Assembly (NCBI GenBank): GCA_916700875.1
Contig: CAKAKS010000004.1
Span: forward strand, 13,102,534-13,166,533
Reading direction: 5' to 3'
Length of the DNA: 64,000 bases
Source of the DNA: Sebastes aleutianus
Lineage: Eukaryota > Chordata > Actinopteri > Perciformes > Sebastidae
How positions within the stretch are numbered: the stretch's first letter is position 1; every line of letters starts with the position of its first letter. Both the position numbers and the translations under genes were made by a program. The notes under the pieces were generated by a model. The model was given only the letters and a program-made list of their open reading frames with translations. It was not told where the DNA came from and made no database searches. Positions 1 through 11,526 of this stretch are shown one piece after another.

Positions 1-909
1 GAAATCACATGATCATCCAACATCCGTTATACCTGGGATGCTTTTTGGACATGAGAAAAAGAACAAAAAAAAGCAGCACGTTGTTTGATGGACATTGATA
101 ATCTACAAAGTGCAAATGTGCCACCTTGTGCTGTGTAATATCCAAAACGCCACCCAAAACCCAGCTACAGCCTTCCCTGTTGTGCACTGGTTCAGTCCGC
201 TGGACCGTGCGGTGTAGAGTCCTCTGTAAGATAGTCCAGGTTTTGGGTGGGAAACATCCAGCTCAAAAAAGTTGCAGACCACAGATGCGCTCCAACATTA
301 TGAGTTAAAAATAAAAAGACAAAAAACAACAACAACTGTCACACAGGTAAACTGATCCATCTCCTCAGGATGTACTGCCTTTCTAAAAAAAACACGAAAT
401 GTTCAAAACAAACACGCTGCTCCAGCTTGTCCCCCGCTCTTCACCGCAGCTTTGTGCCTTTAAAACGAGTCCCGGTGCACCCAGGGAGCTTTTGGCACCA
501 AAAAGTTTTTCTCATTAAACACCAAAAAGTAGCTAATATTCCTTCCAGGATTCTTGAATTTTCATCAATAAATGCTCCACTTGTGAGAAAAACTAAAACA
601 GCACGAGGAAATATGTATACAGTTGAATGTATGCGTGTTAGCATGTGTGTTTGTGTGTGTGTGTGAGAAGGAACTAGCTCGTATCACATGGGGGGGTAGG
701 CGTGAGATTTGCTTATGAAACTGCATGCGAAAATGCCAATGCCATAGATGCATTACTGTGCTGTGACGGGCGAAAGAAATGCATTTCCATAGTTACTCTG
801 AATGGGGTCTGTAGGGATGGGGTTGCCAGCTGGGAGACTGTTGCCATGGAGACAAACTAAAACTGTTGCGTTGCTTAAGGCATCGTATTAGATGACGGAG
901 GAGTTTCTC
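1..909 (-). other. zdhhc20: Probable zdhhc20 terminal exon, 3' UTR, running off the left edge
   Basis: The last coding exon does not end in ordinary UTR: only 4 bases after the TAA (1035-1037) there is a good donor (CCAG then GTAAAT, 1025-1030). A strong acceptor, with a C/T-rich tract and CACAG, occurs on the same strand at 910-911. This implies a 121-bp intron (910-1030) within the 3' UTR and a terminal exon from 909 leftwards. No convincing minus-strand AATAAA was found in 1-909, so the polyadenylation site is probably outside the window. The stop is so near the junction that nonsense-mediated decay is not expected. A short GT run sits at 643-665. Confidence 0.5.
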
Positions 910-1034
910 CTGTGGCAGAGAAGAAAAGACAATTAGGTACATTACTGTTGATCACACTCACAATTGACATAATTGTTCAATGAAACACTTCCATGTGAAA
1001 AAACTGCAGACTGACTGAACTCATATTTACCTGG

Positions 1035-4000
1035 TTAGGACTCGCTCTCCATGGAGATTGTAATGGTTTCACTTTCAGCTGTGAAGTCAAACAGAAAACG
1101 TGTTAGGGGGCCGTACACATGCCGCTTTTTTTGCGCCCGTCAAACCCATTGCTGTCAATGTAGACGCGTGGAAGGCCGGTTCAAATGTGGGAGCGACGCC
1201 GCCGCGACGTACAAGCGTTCCCATGCGCCTATTTTTTAAGGCTGCGCCCCAAGATGAACACAGTTCAACTTGTGGAATGCTGCAGCGTGCACCGCATGTC
1301 ATGTGACGAGGAACAACCAATCACAGCCGGCAGATATCCTTCCGTTCTTCCGTAAATATCAGTCTACGGTAAATATAGGATAGACAGCTTTATTGATCCC
1401 CGTGGGGGAAATTTGATTGCCACCAAGTCAAACAACAACAAAAACACAGTATTTACAGTACACCAATAAATAAATAACATCATAAGAAGCCCTTTGAGAC
1501 ATCATCAACAGCTGAGAGGTACCATGGATCTAGGCCATATCTAAAAAAACTCCTGAATCGTTCAGTAGAACACTGAGGCATCACTAGCCGCATGAAGGAG
1601 AAGTTAATCATTTTAGTGCAGGGCTACCCAGAGCTTTACAATCTGTCACACAAACTTTTTTATTTGCTTCACTGTTTTCGTTCGAGGACGCCGCAACATC
1701 CGGTTGAAAGGTCAGCTTAATTGGCACGGAGAAATCGAGCAGTAATGTTACTGTGAGGGGGTTTACGGAACTGGAAATCCATTTATGTTTGTTTTGACTT
1801 TGTTTAGTTTAGTCAGTGAGGCTTTTTGCTGCTAAATTACCGCCGCTTCATTATTGTCATTGCAGCGCGCAGGTTTTGGTTGCTTAGTAACAGCAGGCGC
1901 GAAAGGAGCGGAACCTCCAAAGCACCTTGGATAGAAGGATGAAAGTGGCACGGCTGGCGTTTTTTCCACACGTTTTTTTAGACGCGGCATATGTACGGCC
2001 CCTTATGGTGGCAGATACCAGACGGTGAGTTGTCAATTCTGTAGGTGAAATAGAGCTCACCTGATTTGAGGGTGTTATTAGACTGATGGTCTCCGATGTT
2101 GTTGGCATGCTGGTCGTTGCTCATGAGGGGATTCTGTGACTCGCTCACAGGGCTCACTGGGACATCAGCAACACTGGAAACATGCCCAACGAATAAAATA
2201 GTAAATGAACTGTGCATCCACAACCCCTTTAAAAAAACATAAATCCTTTTTAGAGCCTCATGTCAAATAATATATCTTTTATTATACCAGGAATCGATCA
2301 CCTTTTATTTGGCTCGGGCTGCAGGGTCACGGTGGCCTGCTCTACATCAGCGTTGACCAGCCTTGTGGGAAACGTCAGACCGTCTCCCTGACTGTGGTGG
2401 ACAAAGAGGACAGGGGAAACACAAGATTAGCCTGCAGGGCAACAAACTGCACTGGTTTGAATTCCTCTGGAACTACACAAAGGTAACCTGATATTTGCTC
2501 TATCGCTTCTTCAGCATGAAAACATTTGTGTCAGATAATTAAAAAAACAAGGTGTTACAAGGGCCTCTATATCTGTCTCCTTTAGAGCTGCAACAATTAA
2601 TCAATTAGTGGTCAACTATTAAATTAATCGCTAACTATTTTGATAATCGATTTGAGTAATTTTTAAAGATTCCAGCTTCTTAAATGAATATTTTCTGGTT
2701 GCTTTACTCCTCTATGAGAGTAAACTGAATATCTTTGAGTTGCGGACTTTGGGAAACACTGATGGACATTTTTCACCATCATATAGACCAAACAAACTAA
2801 TCAAGAAAATAATCGAAAGATTAATCGACAATGAAATTAATCTTTAGTTGCACTTGTCTCTTTTACCTGGTGAAGATGGGCAGCGGCCAGTACTTCTTCT
2901 GGTCTCCAAAGACCTGAGCGATATTCTTCCGGAAACCCAGAGAGAAGCCGTTCTTATCAGAGCCTGTCCTAAAGACTGGTGCTCTGAACGCCTCTGCAGA
3001 GAGGGAGGCAACATGGAGAGACAAGCATGAACAGAGACAAATGCAGACAGGTCATTAAACGAACCAATAGGTGATATGAAGACACATTTACAACTACATC
3101 ACCATTGAAAACCTCATCAAACACCTGTTGAATGTGTGTGTGTGTGTGTGTGTGTGTGTCTGTTACCTATAGTGGACCTGTTCTTCCCTACAAGCCACAG
3201 GTGGTAGCTGAAGAGGGACAGAATACTGATGCAGAACATGGCGGCCACAAAAAAGAGAAACAAGACATGGAATTTGGCGTGAGTGTCTGGCAGCTCATTC
3301 TGTGGGGGGGAGACAGAGACGAGAGAAAAGGAGAGTGAATCAATAACATATTCATATTGAGGATATTTATGGAAAGAAAGAACGAAATAAGAGAGAAAAA
3401 AAGAAAAAGGAAGAGTAACAGAGAAATAAGACGGATGCCATGTGAACCACGTCACTGCAACGCACATCACGACAAAAACCATGGCAACGACGGTGAGGCA
3501 CTGCAACACTAAAGGCTTTTGGAGGATAGCTGGGTTACCTTTGGGCAGTTCTCTGCCGATTTCCTCCGGCAAAGCTTTAGTACAAACAGAAACAAGACTG
3601 GTTAGCAACACCAGGAGAGAACAGGTGGGAGGGGAGGAAGCACTTAGGAACCAGCGGGCAAATACAAGTCAAGGCCAAGTTAGGTGAATGCGGGTAAAAA
3701 AATGAAAGAGAGTGGGTTGAATGTACAAAGTGTGCCCAGTATGGAGAGAACAATGAGGAAGAGATGAGAAGGAAATCAAAGTGGAACAGCTACAGAGAAG
3801 GAAAAAAGAGAGGAGGTGTTTGCACGAGTGGTGTGACTGATGGTTCTGATAGTGGAGAGGGAGAGACAGAAGAGAGAGAGATGAGAGAACAATGACCCAG
3901 TGTGCGAGAACTGGGGATAACAGAAAGGGGGGGAACAGAGAGGGGTCGGAGGGGTCGAGGGGGAGAGAGGACAGAGAAAACAGAGGACTGACTGACAGCT

Positions 4001-7000
4001 CAGCACAGGGAGAGGTCAGCACCATGCACAACCGACTCAAGAGGATGCTCGTCCGGGTTTCGACATGCACCCGAATCTGCATCCTCTGTAGCATCGCATT
4101 CACAATCATTACTCACTGTCCAGAACTTTATGAAATATTGCAGTACGGTGGCCGCAATGAACAAACAGTACACCAGCGAGTAGGCCAGGAAGAGGATGAA
4201 AAACTTGTAGTTGGAGAATCCGACACAGTTGTTCACCCTGGAGACACACAAACAAACAAACGCAGAAAAGTCAGATATGACATCACTTCCTCAGCGTAGA
4301 AATCTTATCAACCTGGACTTTAAAAAAAAAAAGGTGGAGGCTTAATCTTATGGTTACACCCATAGACTGTATTGTTACACCAAGCCGGTAGTTTGCTTTC
4401 TTTGGTACAAACCAGAGTAGAACGCTCTGTTGCCTTCTTATATGTGGTTAATAGAGGCATGAGAACAAGATCTAGGTTCATAATTAAGTCGTTTTTGAAC
4501 AGTTTTTGGCAAGATGAGATTATTCCAACATAGTGGAGTTCAAACAATTTCAGTATTTGTAACATTAACTATTAGGGGTGTAACGTTACATCGATCTGGA
4601 TCAACAATCTGATATCACTGACGCAAATTGAAAAATATCGATACATATCATCTTTAAGACACGCCTTTATTTTGAAATTCTCACTTTTTATTAAAAAGAA
4701 TAGATTGTTTTCATTTAAATGTCTGGAAGAGCTCAGTAATACAATTGTCAAATCATATTTTATTGGTCATATGATATCATCTCATATCGATCGCAGGCCC
4801 CTGAATTGAATCGTATCGTGGCAGACTTTGTGATATCGGCAAATATGGTATTGTTGTCCAAAGAATCAATATAATATCATGAGGAAGCTTGTGATTTACA
4901 CCCCTATTAACTATTAGGTCTATAAAGCAGGAAAGAATAAATGAAAATTGCTCAGAAAGCAGTTTGCTCTTGGCCGACTCCGTTGTGCTCTGCTTTTACA
5001 GTATGAGCTATCAGATCTATCCCATTATGCTTACTAACCTGCATGAAGCAACTAAGAAACACTCGTAATACTGCAAGTTTTGGCATCTTAATAAGACCAA
5101 AAAAAAGTTAAACTAACATGGGCCTGTTGCAAAGTGTGAACCATCCTAACTCTAAAATGTGAGATGTCATATGTACAGTATATCCCTTTGTTTAGCAGGT
5201 CTTACATACCAGGGACAATGGTGGTCCATCTTCAGCACGCACCTGCCACACACAGCAAGAGAATAGAAGAAGGAGAGTAGAGATTAAAAACAAACACACA
5301 TAAGAAAGGATCAGAGACAAGTGGAAGAGAAATGGTTGAATCAAGAGGAAGTCTCACAGTTCAATAAAATATGTTTTTTCTTACATGTCACACGCGGAGC
5401 AGTGATGACAGCGGTCTGGCTTGATAACTTGACAGCGGTCACAGTAACGGATTGCTGCATCGTGTCAACACAACAGGATCTTGTTACGGGACAGGTCCAA
5501 CACAGAGGTGCAACACACATTCACATTTAGACACACAGAGATGTACCTCCAGCTCCTGTGCGGGTGTACAGAGGCAGACTGGTGGCGGCTCTCCAGAGGA
5601 TCTCTTGCTGGGACTCTGGCCTCTCTTCCTTCTCGTAACGCTCCTTCTCAGGTTTGGGCAGGCAGAACTGGAGTGAACGAGAAGCAGTTTTTTTTTTATG
5701 TCAGCAGGGGATTACAGACATGTAGAGAGAGTGGGCTTGTATTTGGAGACTTTTTTGGTTATTGTACCTCTTTGGAGGGGTTGGCAGGCTGGGAGAAAAT
5801 GGTCTTCCAGTAAGACCATACAAACATGATGAAAGAGAGGTGGAAGAAGATCAGGTAGACAACTGGAGGGAAACATTAAGCAAAACGTCAGGACCAACAG
5901 TCTCACGTATACATTGAACACAAGCATTAGCATTAAAAAGCTGATATGCTGCTGTCACTTGGGATATGAACACTGTACATCTACATATTAAATTAATGAG
6001 AGAGGAATGCTGAATGAGGAGCTGCTCTGCTTCAACCTCAGCACTTAGAGAGAGCATGTTTTCTGTGCCAACCTTTTTTTTCTTTAGCTAAAAGTGTACA
6101 GAGCATATTTCACCGGACCTTAGAGAGATTATTATTCCAGTAAAGAGCAAACTGGCTCAGTTCCCTACATTCACAATGTATTTAATAAACATTATTTTGA
6201 AACACCAAGACACTTACTCTGCTCTCCTATACTGGGGATGGTGACTGGAAGAGAAAAAAACAGAGAAAATGTTAGATATGAAGAAATTGTCAACTAAAAC
6301 AGTGATAGTTACATAGCAACATTAAAATCAGTGGTTATACATCTGGCAGTGGGCTTTAGAAAGGCTTTCCCAAGAGAAATTCACAAGTCCTACATGCTTA
6401 AAGGGATACGAATAAAAGAAAACAATTTTTTTTTACACAAAATAGTGTTTTCTCAAGTTGACAAATCAATCTCACCACAATATGCATTCAGCTTTCAGTC
6501 ATATCACACAACCTTTGTCGCCAGTTGTCTTATAATTTCCATTTATCTGAGCACTTTAATGACGTTTCGTCCCCCTTGAGAGGGATTGTTTTCTCCGCTA
6601 CTGTTTCCTGGGTCTAGAATGAACTTTCAGTCTTGAATTTCGGGCTAATGTGGAAGAAAAAAAGTCCTTAAAGTCAGAAAAAATGGGAATTTGAACATCA
6701 GAAAATCTGCTGAGGAAAAACTAACGCTCATTTCATTTTTTTTTTTTATTTCAAAATTTATTTCGAACAAGTAGAAAACAAAAAAAAAAGAAAGAAAAAG
6801 AATGATCATACCAACAAGTGGAAAGTCAGAAACAAGTAGTATTCACATACAATGAAAAGCGTAAGAAAAATAAATTGTCAACACTTGATGCCTTGATTTA
6901 CATATTCGAAAAAGGAGTAAGAAGAAGTATAAACTTATTTAATCCCACCCCATAAGTCAATTATTAATTATTAACCAGCTTCCTTATTGAGCTGGTTACT

Positions 7001-8213
7001 GTTGAACACACCTAATCTGTAAAGTGGGGATCAAACACAGATATCACCTCATTTTAAATGAGTCACAAGACATACGTCATCATTCACAGTTGAAACAAAT
7101 CAAATTAATTTAGTTCCTCTGATTAGTTCCAACATTTTATCACAAAAACTCTCAGAGCCAAATCAACACTAAGCTAATTACAGGTAGTATATTCACTTTT
7201 TTAATAGTCTTGTATCACAGCTGTTACCCTGCACTATATTCAGTTTTAACAGTTTTCTTCATCTCCTTGTATTTTTATATCTGGTATATTTCTTTGTACT
7301 TTGTACTACTAACTTTTTTACGGCCTTTTTACTAACATGTTTTGCACTATGGAACTGTGATGCTGGAAACTTGAATTTCCTATCTATCTATCTATCTATC
7401 TATCTATCAAGTGGGGATCAAACATAGATATCACCTCATTTTAAATGAGTCATAAGCAAAAAAAAAAAGAAAAAAAAGAAAGGGGAACCACTAATTTAGT
7501 CTTAACCAAATCAGTGTGTGGTGTACTTTTTTTTAAATATATTTTTAACATCACAGTGACATGAAAGTACACCTACATAAAATGAGATCCTGACACCAAA
7601 GTGGTGGTTTCATCATTCACAGTTGAAACACATCAAATTAATTTAGTTCCTCTAATTAGAAAAAAAAAACATTTTCTCTTATCATCTCATCACAAACACT
7701 CTCAGAGCCAAATCAACACTGTATCTTTGCCAGGCTAATCACAGGTGGTGTAGTTAAAGAGGGAAAGTCTGCACATCTGGCCAGCCGGCCAAATCACCTT
7801 ATATAGTTAACATTATAACGCTCCATCCAGACAGACTCAGCTCGACACAAAGCCACATTAACACCACGGTGAAAGTTGTCTAAAACACATCTCCCATTAA
7901 AATAAGGCGACCCAAAGCGATGGCAAGCTACCAGATAATGAATTTGGACAGGCTTTGCCACAACAACCATTGTTGAGCTGCAGTCCGTTTACTTCCTGCT
8001 GGCCAGCAGCAGCAGCAGCTGTATGTTTGTGTGGACAAACACTACCCTTTAAAGGCTTTAAAGAGGCAAAAGACGATGGCAGGATGACTACTTACATATA
8101 CAAAGCTCTATCACGTAAGCGTAATACGACCAGCAGACGACCAGGGCGATGAAAATCACAGGTATCCATGCTAAACCCCGTTGACAGCATCTCAGGACGT
8201 GTGTGGGCGCCAT
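1035..8213 (-). CDS. zdhhc20: ZDHHC20-type palmitoyltransferase, complete coding region in 12 exons
   Basis: Protein S-acyltransferase that attaches palmitate to cysteines of membrane proteins, in Golgi or plasma membrane. Exons, from the start codon: 8213-8096, 6244-6218, 5862-5768, 5667-5547, 5454-5385, 5242-5210, 4237-4117, 3299-3167, 2993-2867, 2391-2302, 2173-2061, 1078-1035. All have GT-AG borders and join in frame to 363 codons; human ZDHHC20 is about 365. Seen: N-terminal membrane segment around residues 14-34, a cysteine-rich zinc domain (RYCDRCQ, CHHCSACD), the catalytic DHHC with Cys153, NNCVGFSNYKFF followed by two further membrane segments, STIE in place of the usual TTxE, and NGFSLGF. 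The protein starts MAPTHVLRCC. Family DHHC2/15/20 is certain. ZDHHC20 is favoured by RCCQR, ELCIFTI, EKERYEKE, HVLFLFFV and LFSYH. Fish have two zdhhc20 copies and I cannot tell which this is. A CRE lies 40 bp upstream of the start. Confidence 0.88.
1106..2002. mobile_element. Harbinger-like non-autonomous DNA element
   Basis: Both ends carry a matching inverted terminal repeat, GGGG(G)CCGTACAYATGCCGC, and each end is flanked by TTA (1103-1105 and 2003-2005), the 3-bp target duplication typical of PIF/Harbinger elements. The interior has GC-rich, CG-containing stretches near 1160-1210 and no transposase reading frame. It lies in the last coding intron of zdhhc20, starting 25 bp upstream (in transcript sense) of the exon 12 acceptor. 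An antisense LINE tail (about 1376-1650) is nested inside, so the DNA element is older than that insertion. The class is inferred from ends and target site only. Confidence 0.7.
1376..1650 (-). mobile_element. 3' tail of a non-LTR retrotransposon, antisense, nested
   Basis: On the minus strand the segment ends in the fish LINE signature AAATTTCCCCCACGG then GGATCAATAAAG, followed by a short A/T run. It is a 5'-truncated copy with no coding frame, sitting inside the Harbinger-like element. The exact right border was not determined. Confidence 0.55.
2582..2854. mobile_element. hAT-type MITE abutting the zdhhc20 exon 9 donor
   Basis: It begins AGAGCTGCAACAATTAATCA and ends with a degraded inverse (TTAATCTTTAGTTGCA), a pattern of fish hAT MITEs. 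Flanks TGTCTCCT (2574-2581) and TGTCTCTT (2855-2862) match at 7 of 8 positions and fit an 8-bp target duplication. The right duplicate overlaps the exon 9 donor hexamer (2861-2866 on the minus strand). A truncated relative is at 24572-24790 in marchf6. Confidence 0.6.
3134..3158. repeat. GT microsatellite
   Basis: An uninterrupted GT run of about 12 units in zdhhc20 intron 8, ending only a few bases from the exon 8 donor at 3162-3166. Confidence 0.95.
4573..4906. mobile_element. hAT-type MITE with perfect 8-bp target duplication
   Basis: The ends are exact inverted repeats, TAGGGGTGTAA and TTACACCCCTA. The flanks are an identical 8-bp direct repeat, TTAACTAT, at 4565-4572 and 4907-4914. This is the hAT superfamily signature. 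The element is 334 bp, without a coding frame, and lies in zdhhc20 intron 6. The intact target duplication suggests a younger insertion than its neighbours. Confidence 0.85.
6245..8095 (-). other. zdhhc20 intron 1, with an internal duplication split by a LINE tail
   Basis: This longest zdhhc20 intron holds no exon. A segment at 7020-7190 recurs at about 7409-7745 with scattered small insertions (shared text: GTGGGGATCAAACA, TCACCTCATTTTAAATGAG and ACTCTCAGAGCCAAATCAAC). Between the copies, at about 7190-7408, lies a plus-strand LINE 3' tail ending in five or six TATC units. The same tail occurs at 36540-36819. Confidence 0.65.
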
Positions 8214-8252
8214 CTTTCTCCCTCTACTGGGGGAACAGGGAGTGTCCATTTG

Positions 8253-8260
8253 TGACGTCA
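8253..8260. promoter_or_regulatory. Palindromic CRE (TGACGTCA) upstream of zdhhc20
   Basis: A full consensus cAMP-response/ATF element 40 bp 5' of the zdhhc20 start codon on the minus strand, where the core promoter or 5' UTR would be. No TATA box is apparent nearby. Function is inferred from motif and position only. Confidence 0.5.
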
Positions 8261-8506
8261 CTGGGTTGAAAATATATATGTTGTTTTTTTATAGGGGGGA
8301 TTAATTAAAAGATGTTGATTGAAATAAAGCGTTTTAATTACACTTTTTAGGCTCAAAAATACATGTAATGATCACACATAATATATATAGCCTATCGCAT
8401 TTTTTTTTTTGTTCCTACTAAATGTAGGTGTGGTTTGCAACTTTATAAAAGGAGATGTTTGTTAAAGATATTATTATCTTATTATATATTTATTGTTTAT
8501 AATTTT

Positions 8507-8715
8507 ATTTTTTTACTTGTGTATATATTCTTTTTACTTATTTATCTATTTTTTGTATATAATGTGTTTTTCCTGTATCTATACTGGCTTATTTTATATT
8601 AATATTAGGTTTGTTAAGTTTCTTTGTACCGAGAATGTTATTATTGGGGACGTTTGTGAATGTTTGTTCTGTTGTTTCAAAATAAACAAAAAAACTATAA
8701 ATATAATATTGAAAA
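8507..8715 (+). repeat. Dispersed A/T-rich repeat, copy 1 of 2
   Basis: About 210 bp, closely matching 28697-28905 in the same orientation; both share CCTGTATCTATACTGGC and GTTTGTGAATGTTTGTTC and end in an A-run after an AATAAA-like stretch (TTTCAAAATAAACAAAA). The A-rich 3' end suggests the tail of a retrotransposon. It has no convincing coding frame; short frames in both copies are only the shared repeat. Confidence 0.7.
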
Positions 8716-8822
8716 AAAAAAGAAGATATTCTATATTTTGAATGTAAAGAACCATATATATGTGTTTTCAAATGTTATGATTTTGATGAGAAGTTATTAC
8801 TGGAAAATGCAGTTTTTATAAA

Positions 8823-9255
8823 ATAAAATCAGAAATACTTTATTAATCCCCAGGGGATATAAAGAAATGTAGAAACATTTAAATAAAGGAGTATGTAACA
8901 TGTTAATTACGCACATAATACCACAATATATGTAGGGAATATAAATACTAATAAAAATAAGAAATTAGAAATAATTTATAACAAATATGTGCATCAAACA
9001 CATGCAATATATAATTACAAAATATTCATGACTTTTGATAAACTTGTGGATAAGATCCATACAATTACAACTAAATGTTAAATTGTTACAATTTAATTTA
9101 ATATAAAACTATACATTGTTATGACTTAACAATTATAACTTAAAATTATAATTTTGAAAAAAAAAAGTTTAATCTGCATGTATTTTTTTTATTGTGTTAT
9201 TGTTTTCTTTATCCTTTACTATCATCGTCCTTTTTAGTTTTATGTTTCCGTTTAT
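8823..9255. other. Intergenic A/T-rich sequence with an antisense LINE tail
   Basis: The beginning (TACTTTATTAATCCCC, about 8835) is a minus-strand LINE tail. The remainder to 9255 is A/T-rich with no gene or recognisable element. Confidence 0.4.
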
Positions 9256-9261
9256 ATAATT

Positions 9262-9597
9262 TAAAGCTGCAGTGGGTAGAATTGGACCAAATATGATAAA
9301 AAAAAAAATGATTTTATAAAACGATCACTTTATCCTGACAGTAGTGCATGAGACAGGTAATCTGAAAAAAATCATGTGCCTCTGTGTCCTCCGGTGTCTG
9401 TCAATCACTTGTGAACTCCGATCAAATGGTCAAACTAGACAGCGCTGATCAAATATTAATCAATATTCTCTTACTGTAATGCCTATTTCTCGCCTCAAAT
9501 GTTTTCAGAAACATCTTGAAGTGTACTGTTTAGCTGTAAAATGAGAAAGTTTATGACCCGGCAGCCATGTTGAGATCAGTTGAGGAAATACCACACC
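9262..9597 (+). repeat. Dispersed teleost repeat, 5' fragment, upstream of nat
   Basis: It begins AAAGCTGCAGTGGGTAGAAT, a repeat head I associate with fish genomes. Its second half (from about 9462) matches 11537-11675 in direct orientation, sharing CCTATTTCTCGCCTCAAATG and TGAGATCAGTTGAGGAAATA. The two fragments bracket nat. No coding frame; class unassigned. Confidence 0.6.
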
Positions 9598-10632
9598 ATG
9601 CAGAGTTAAGAACTGATATGTGTTTTACAGAATTCACAAACTGTCAGATCCCTGTACAGCACACACTCAACAATACATACTGAGGTGATTAGAAAGAGAA
9701 GTTAGTGATAATGTACACTGTCAGTATACACAGTAACAGGATGTATTAATCATTGCTGTGTGTTTCTCCCCCAGCAGACCAGTGATCCAAGAAAAATAAA
9801 AGTTCAAAGCATTGTGGTGTCCTCTCCCTGTTGTTTCATGAATATACAGCACACTATATAATATATAGAAAACTATATATACATGTATATATACACTATA
9901 TGATATACGATACACTATATAGTTACTGGTCCAGTGAACTTTATCAGCCATTTCTTATCAATAATATATTCATCAACCCTCTAACAACAATATGAACAGC
10001 AGTCTTCATAAACACAATATAACCGTAATAATGATTATCACATGAATGATTATACAAATAAAAATGAATGATGATAGTATATGGTATTTTAATGCAGGCT
10101 AATAAAAATAAGGCAAAATACATGCATAAGGTTATAGATTAACTGTAAGAAACACACACTGGTTTCTGATCAGAGTGACTGCTGACTGAACAGAGAAGGC
10201 ACCAGGATAAATTAAAGCAGGCAGGTCTGGAGTCTTATGTGAAGTCTAGTTTTGAAAGGTTATTATTTTGCTCAATGATGCCAAAAACTGCCTACTGCGT
10301 GCAGGTTTAATTGTGACTTGTTTAACATTCCTGAAAAATGGGAAAAGGATTTTTTTTTTATCAATAAAGTTTTGACAAAAAAAATCATGATTTGGAAAAA
10401 ACAAAACAAAAACAAAAACTTTTACGAAACTGAAAACAAGGTTCACAAAAAAGAATCGCTGAACTTTATACTATTTATGGGTGATTTATCCACATACTAA
10501 CTATAGCTTATTTATTATTTCATGAAGCAGGACCTCAGGACTTTGAGCCTGCCCTCAAGACAACATTAAGTAACTCAGCACCAGGAAGCAAAATCTACAC
10601 AAGACAGAGGAACCACAGTGGGTAAACTGGCC

Positions 10633-11487
10633 ATGGAGATGCATCTGGAGACCTATCTGTCGCGCATCGGGTTCGCTGGTCCGGTCGAGCCCAGCCTGGA
10701 GGTCCTGAGGTCGCTTCACATCAGTCACCTGTTCTCGGTGCCGTTTGAGAACCTCACGTTGCACAGCGGCGGACGAGTTCAACTCGACCTTCCTCTTCTC
10801 TACGACAAGATCGTGAACCAGCGCCGAGGTGGTTTCTGCACCGAGAACAACGGTCTCTTCTCCTGGCTGTTGTCCAGACTGGGCTTCCAGGTGACAATGC
10901 TCTCAGGCCAGGTGAAGAGTCGTTTAACGGGCTTCTACGGGCCACCCTTTGACCATTTGGTCCTCATGGTGAGGCTCGATGGGCAGCGCTGGCTGTGCGA
11001 CGTCGGGTACGGTGCTCCCTGCTTCAGTACCCCGCTTTCACTGGAGACCAGCGGCCTCCAGGAGCAGGGTCACCGGGTGTACCGCATCAGAAAGGTGGAT
11101 GAGGGGATGCACTTTCTGGAGTGGCAGGGGGAGGAGAACAAAGGGGTTGATGGAGACTGGACACAGATCTACAAGTTCACCCTTGAACCTCGGCGTCTGG
11201 AGGACTTTGCAGAGATGTGCCAGTACCACCAGAGCTCCCCTTGCTCCCTCTTCTTCTGCAAGTCCCTCTGCACCATACTAAGACCAGGTGGGACTTGGGT
11301 CGCCTATCTGGGACGCAAACTCACCAGCACCACCATTTCAACAAAGGGGACAGAGTTGGAAACCACAATCAGGGAACTTAAAGATGAGGAGATACCTGGT
11401 GTTCTAGCAGAGGAATTTGGAGTTGTGCTAAATTCTCCACTCATACCAAAGGATGAGACAATCACACCACCGACAGCCATGTATTGA
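10633..11487 (+). CDS. nat: Arylamine N-acetyltransferase, single coding exon
   Basis: Cytosolic enzyme moving an acetyl group from acetyl-CoA to arylamines, hydrazines or N-hydroxyarylamines. The coding region is uninterrupted, as in mammalian NAT1/NAT2, and gives 284 residues against 290 in human. The full Cys-His-Asp triad is visible: RGGFC with Cys69, DHLVLMV with His108 and CDVGYG with Asp123, each one residue later than in human NAT. SVPFENLTLH, the conserved segment before the active site, is at 35-44. I chose the ATG at 10633 (MEMHLETYL); a second in-frame ATG at 10639 would remove only two residues. A frame extends upstream to 10618 but lacks an ATG there. It is divergent from zdhhc20 and tail-to-tail with marchf6. 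An AATAAA is at 11890-11895. Fish NAT copies are not one-to-one with human NAT1 or NAT2. Confidence 0.95.
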   Translation: MEMHLETYLSRIGFAGPVEPSLEVLRSLHISHLFSVPFENLTLHSGGRVQLDLPLLYDKIVNQRRGGFCTENNGLFSWLLSRLGFQVTMLSGQVKSRLTGFYGPPFDHLVLMVRLDGQRWLCDVGYGAPCFSTPLSLETSGLQEQGHRVYRIRKVDEGMHFLEWQGEENKGVDGDWTQIYKFTLEPRRLEDFAEMCQYHQSSPCSLFFCKSLCTILRPGGTWVAYLGRKLTSTTISTKGTELETTIRELKDEEIPGVLAEEFGVVLNSPLIPKDETITPPTAMY

Positions 11488-11526
11488 TCATGCATTACAC
11501 CTCAAAAATTATGCATCTTCTCATTG

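Noticed and set aside
8493..8741. Frame FIILFFYLCIYSF, also at 28739-28963
   Set aside because: Both are a shared dispersed repeat with an A-rich end; no coding constraint is visible.
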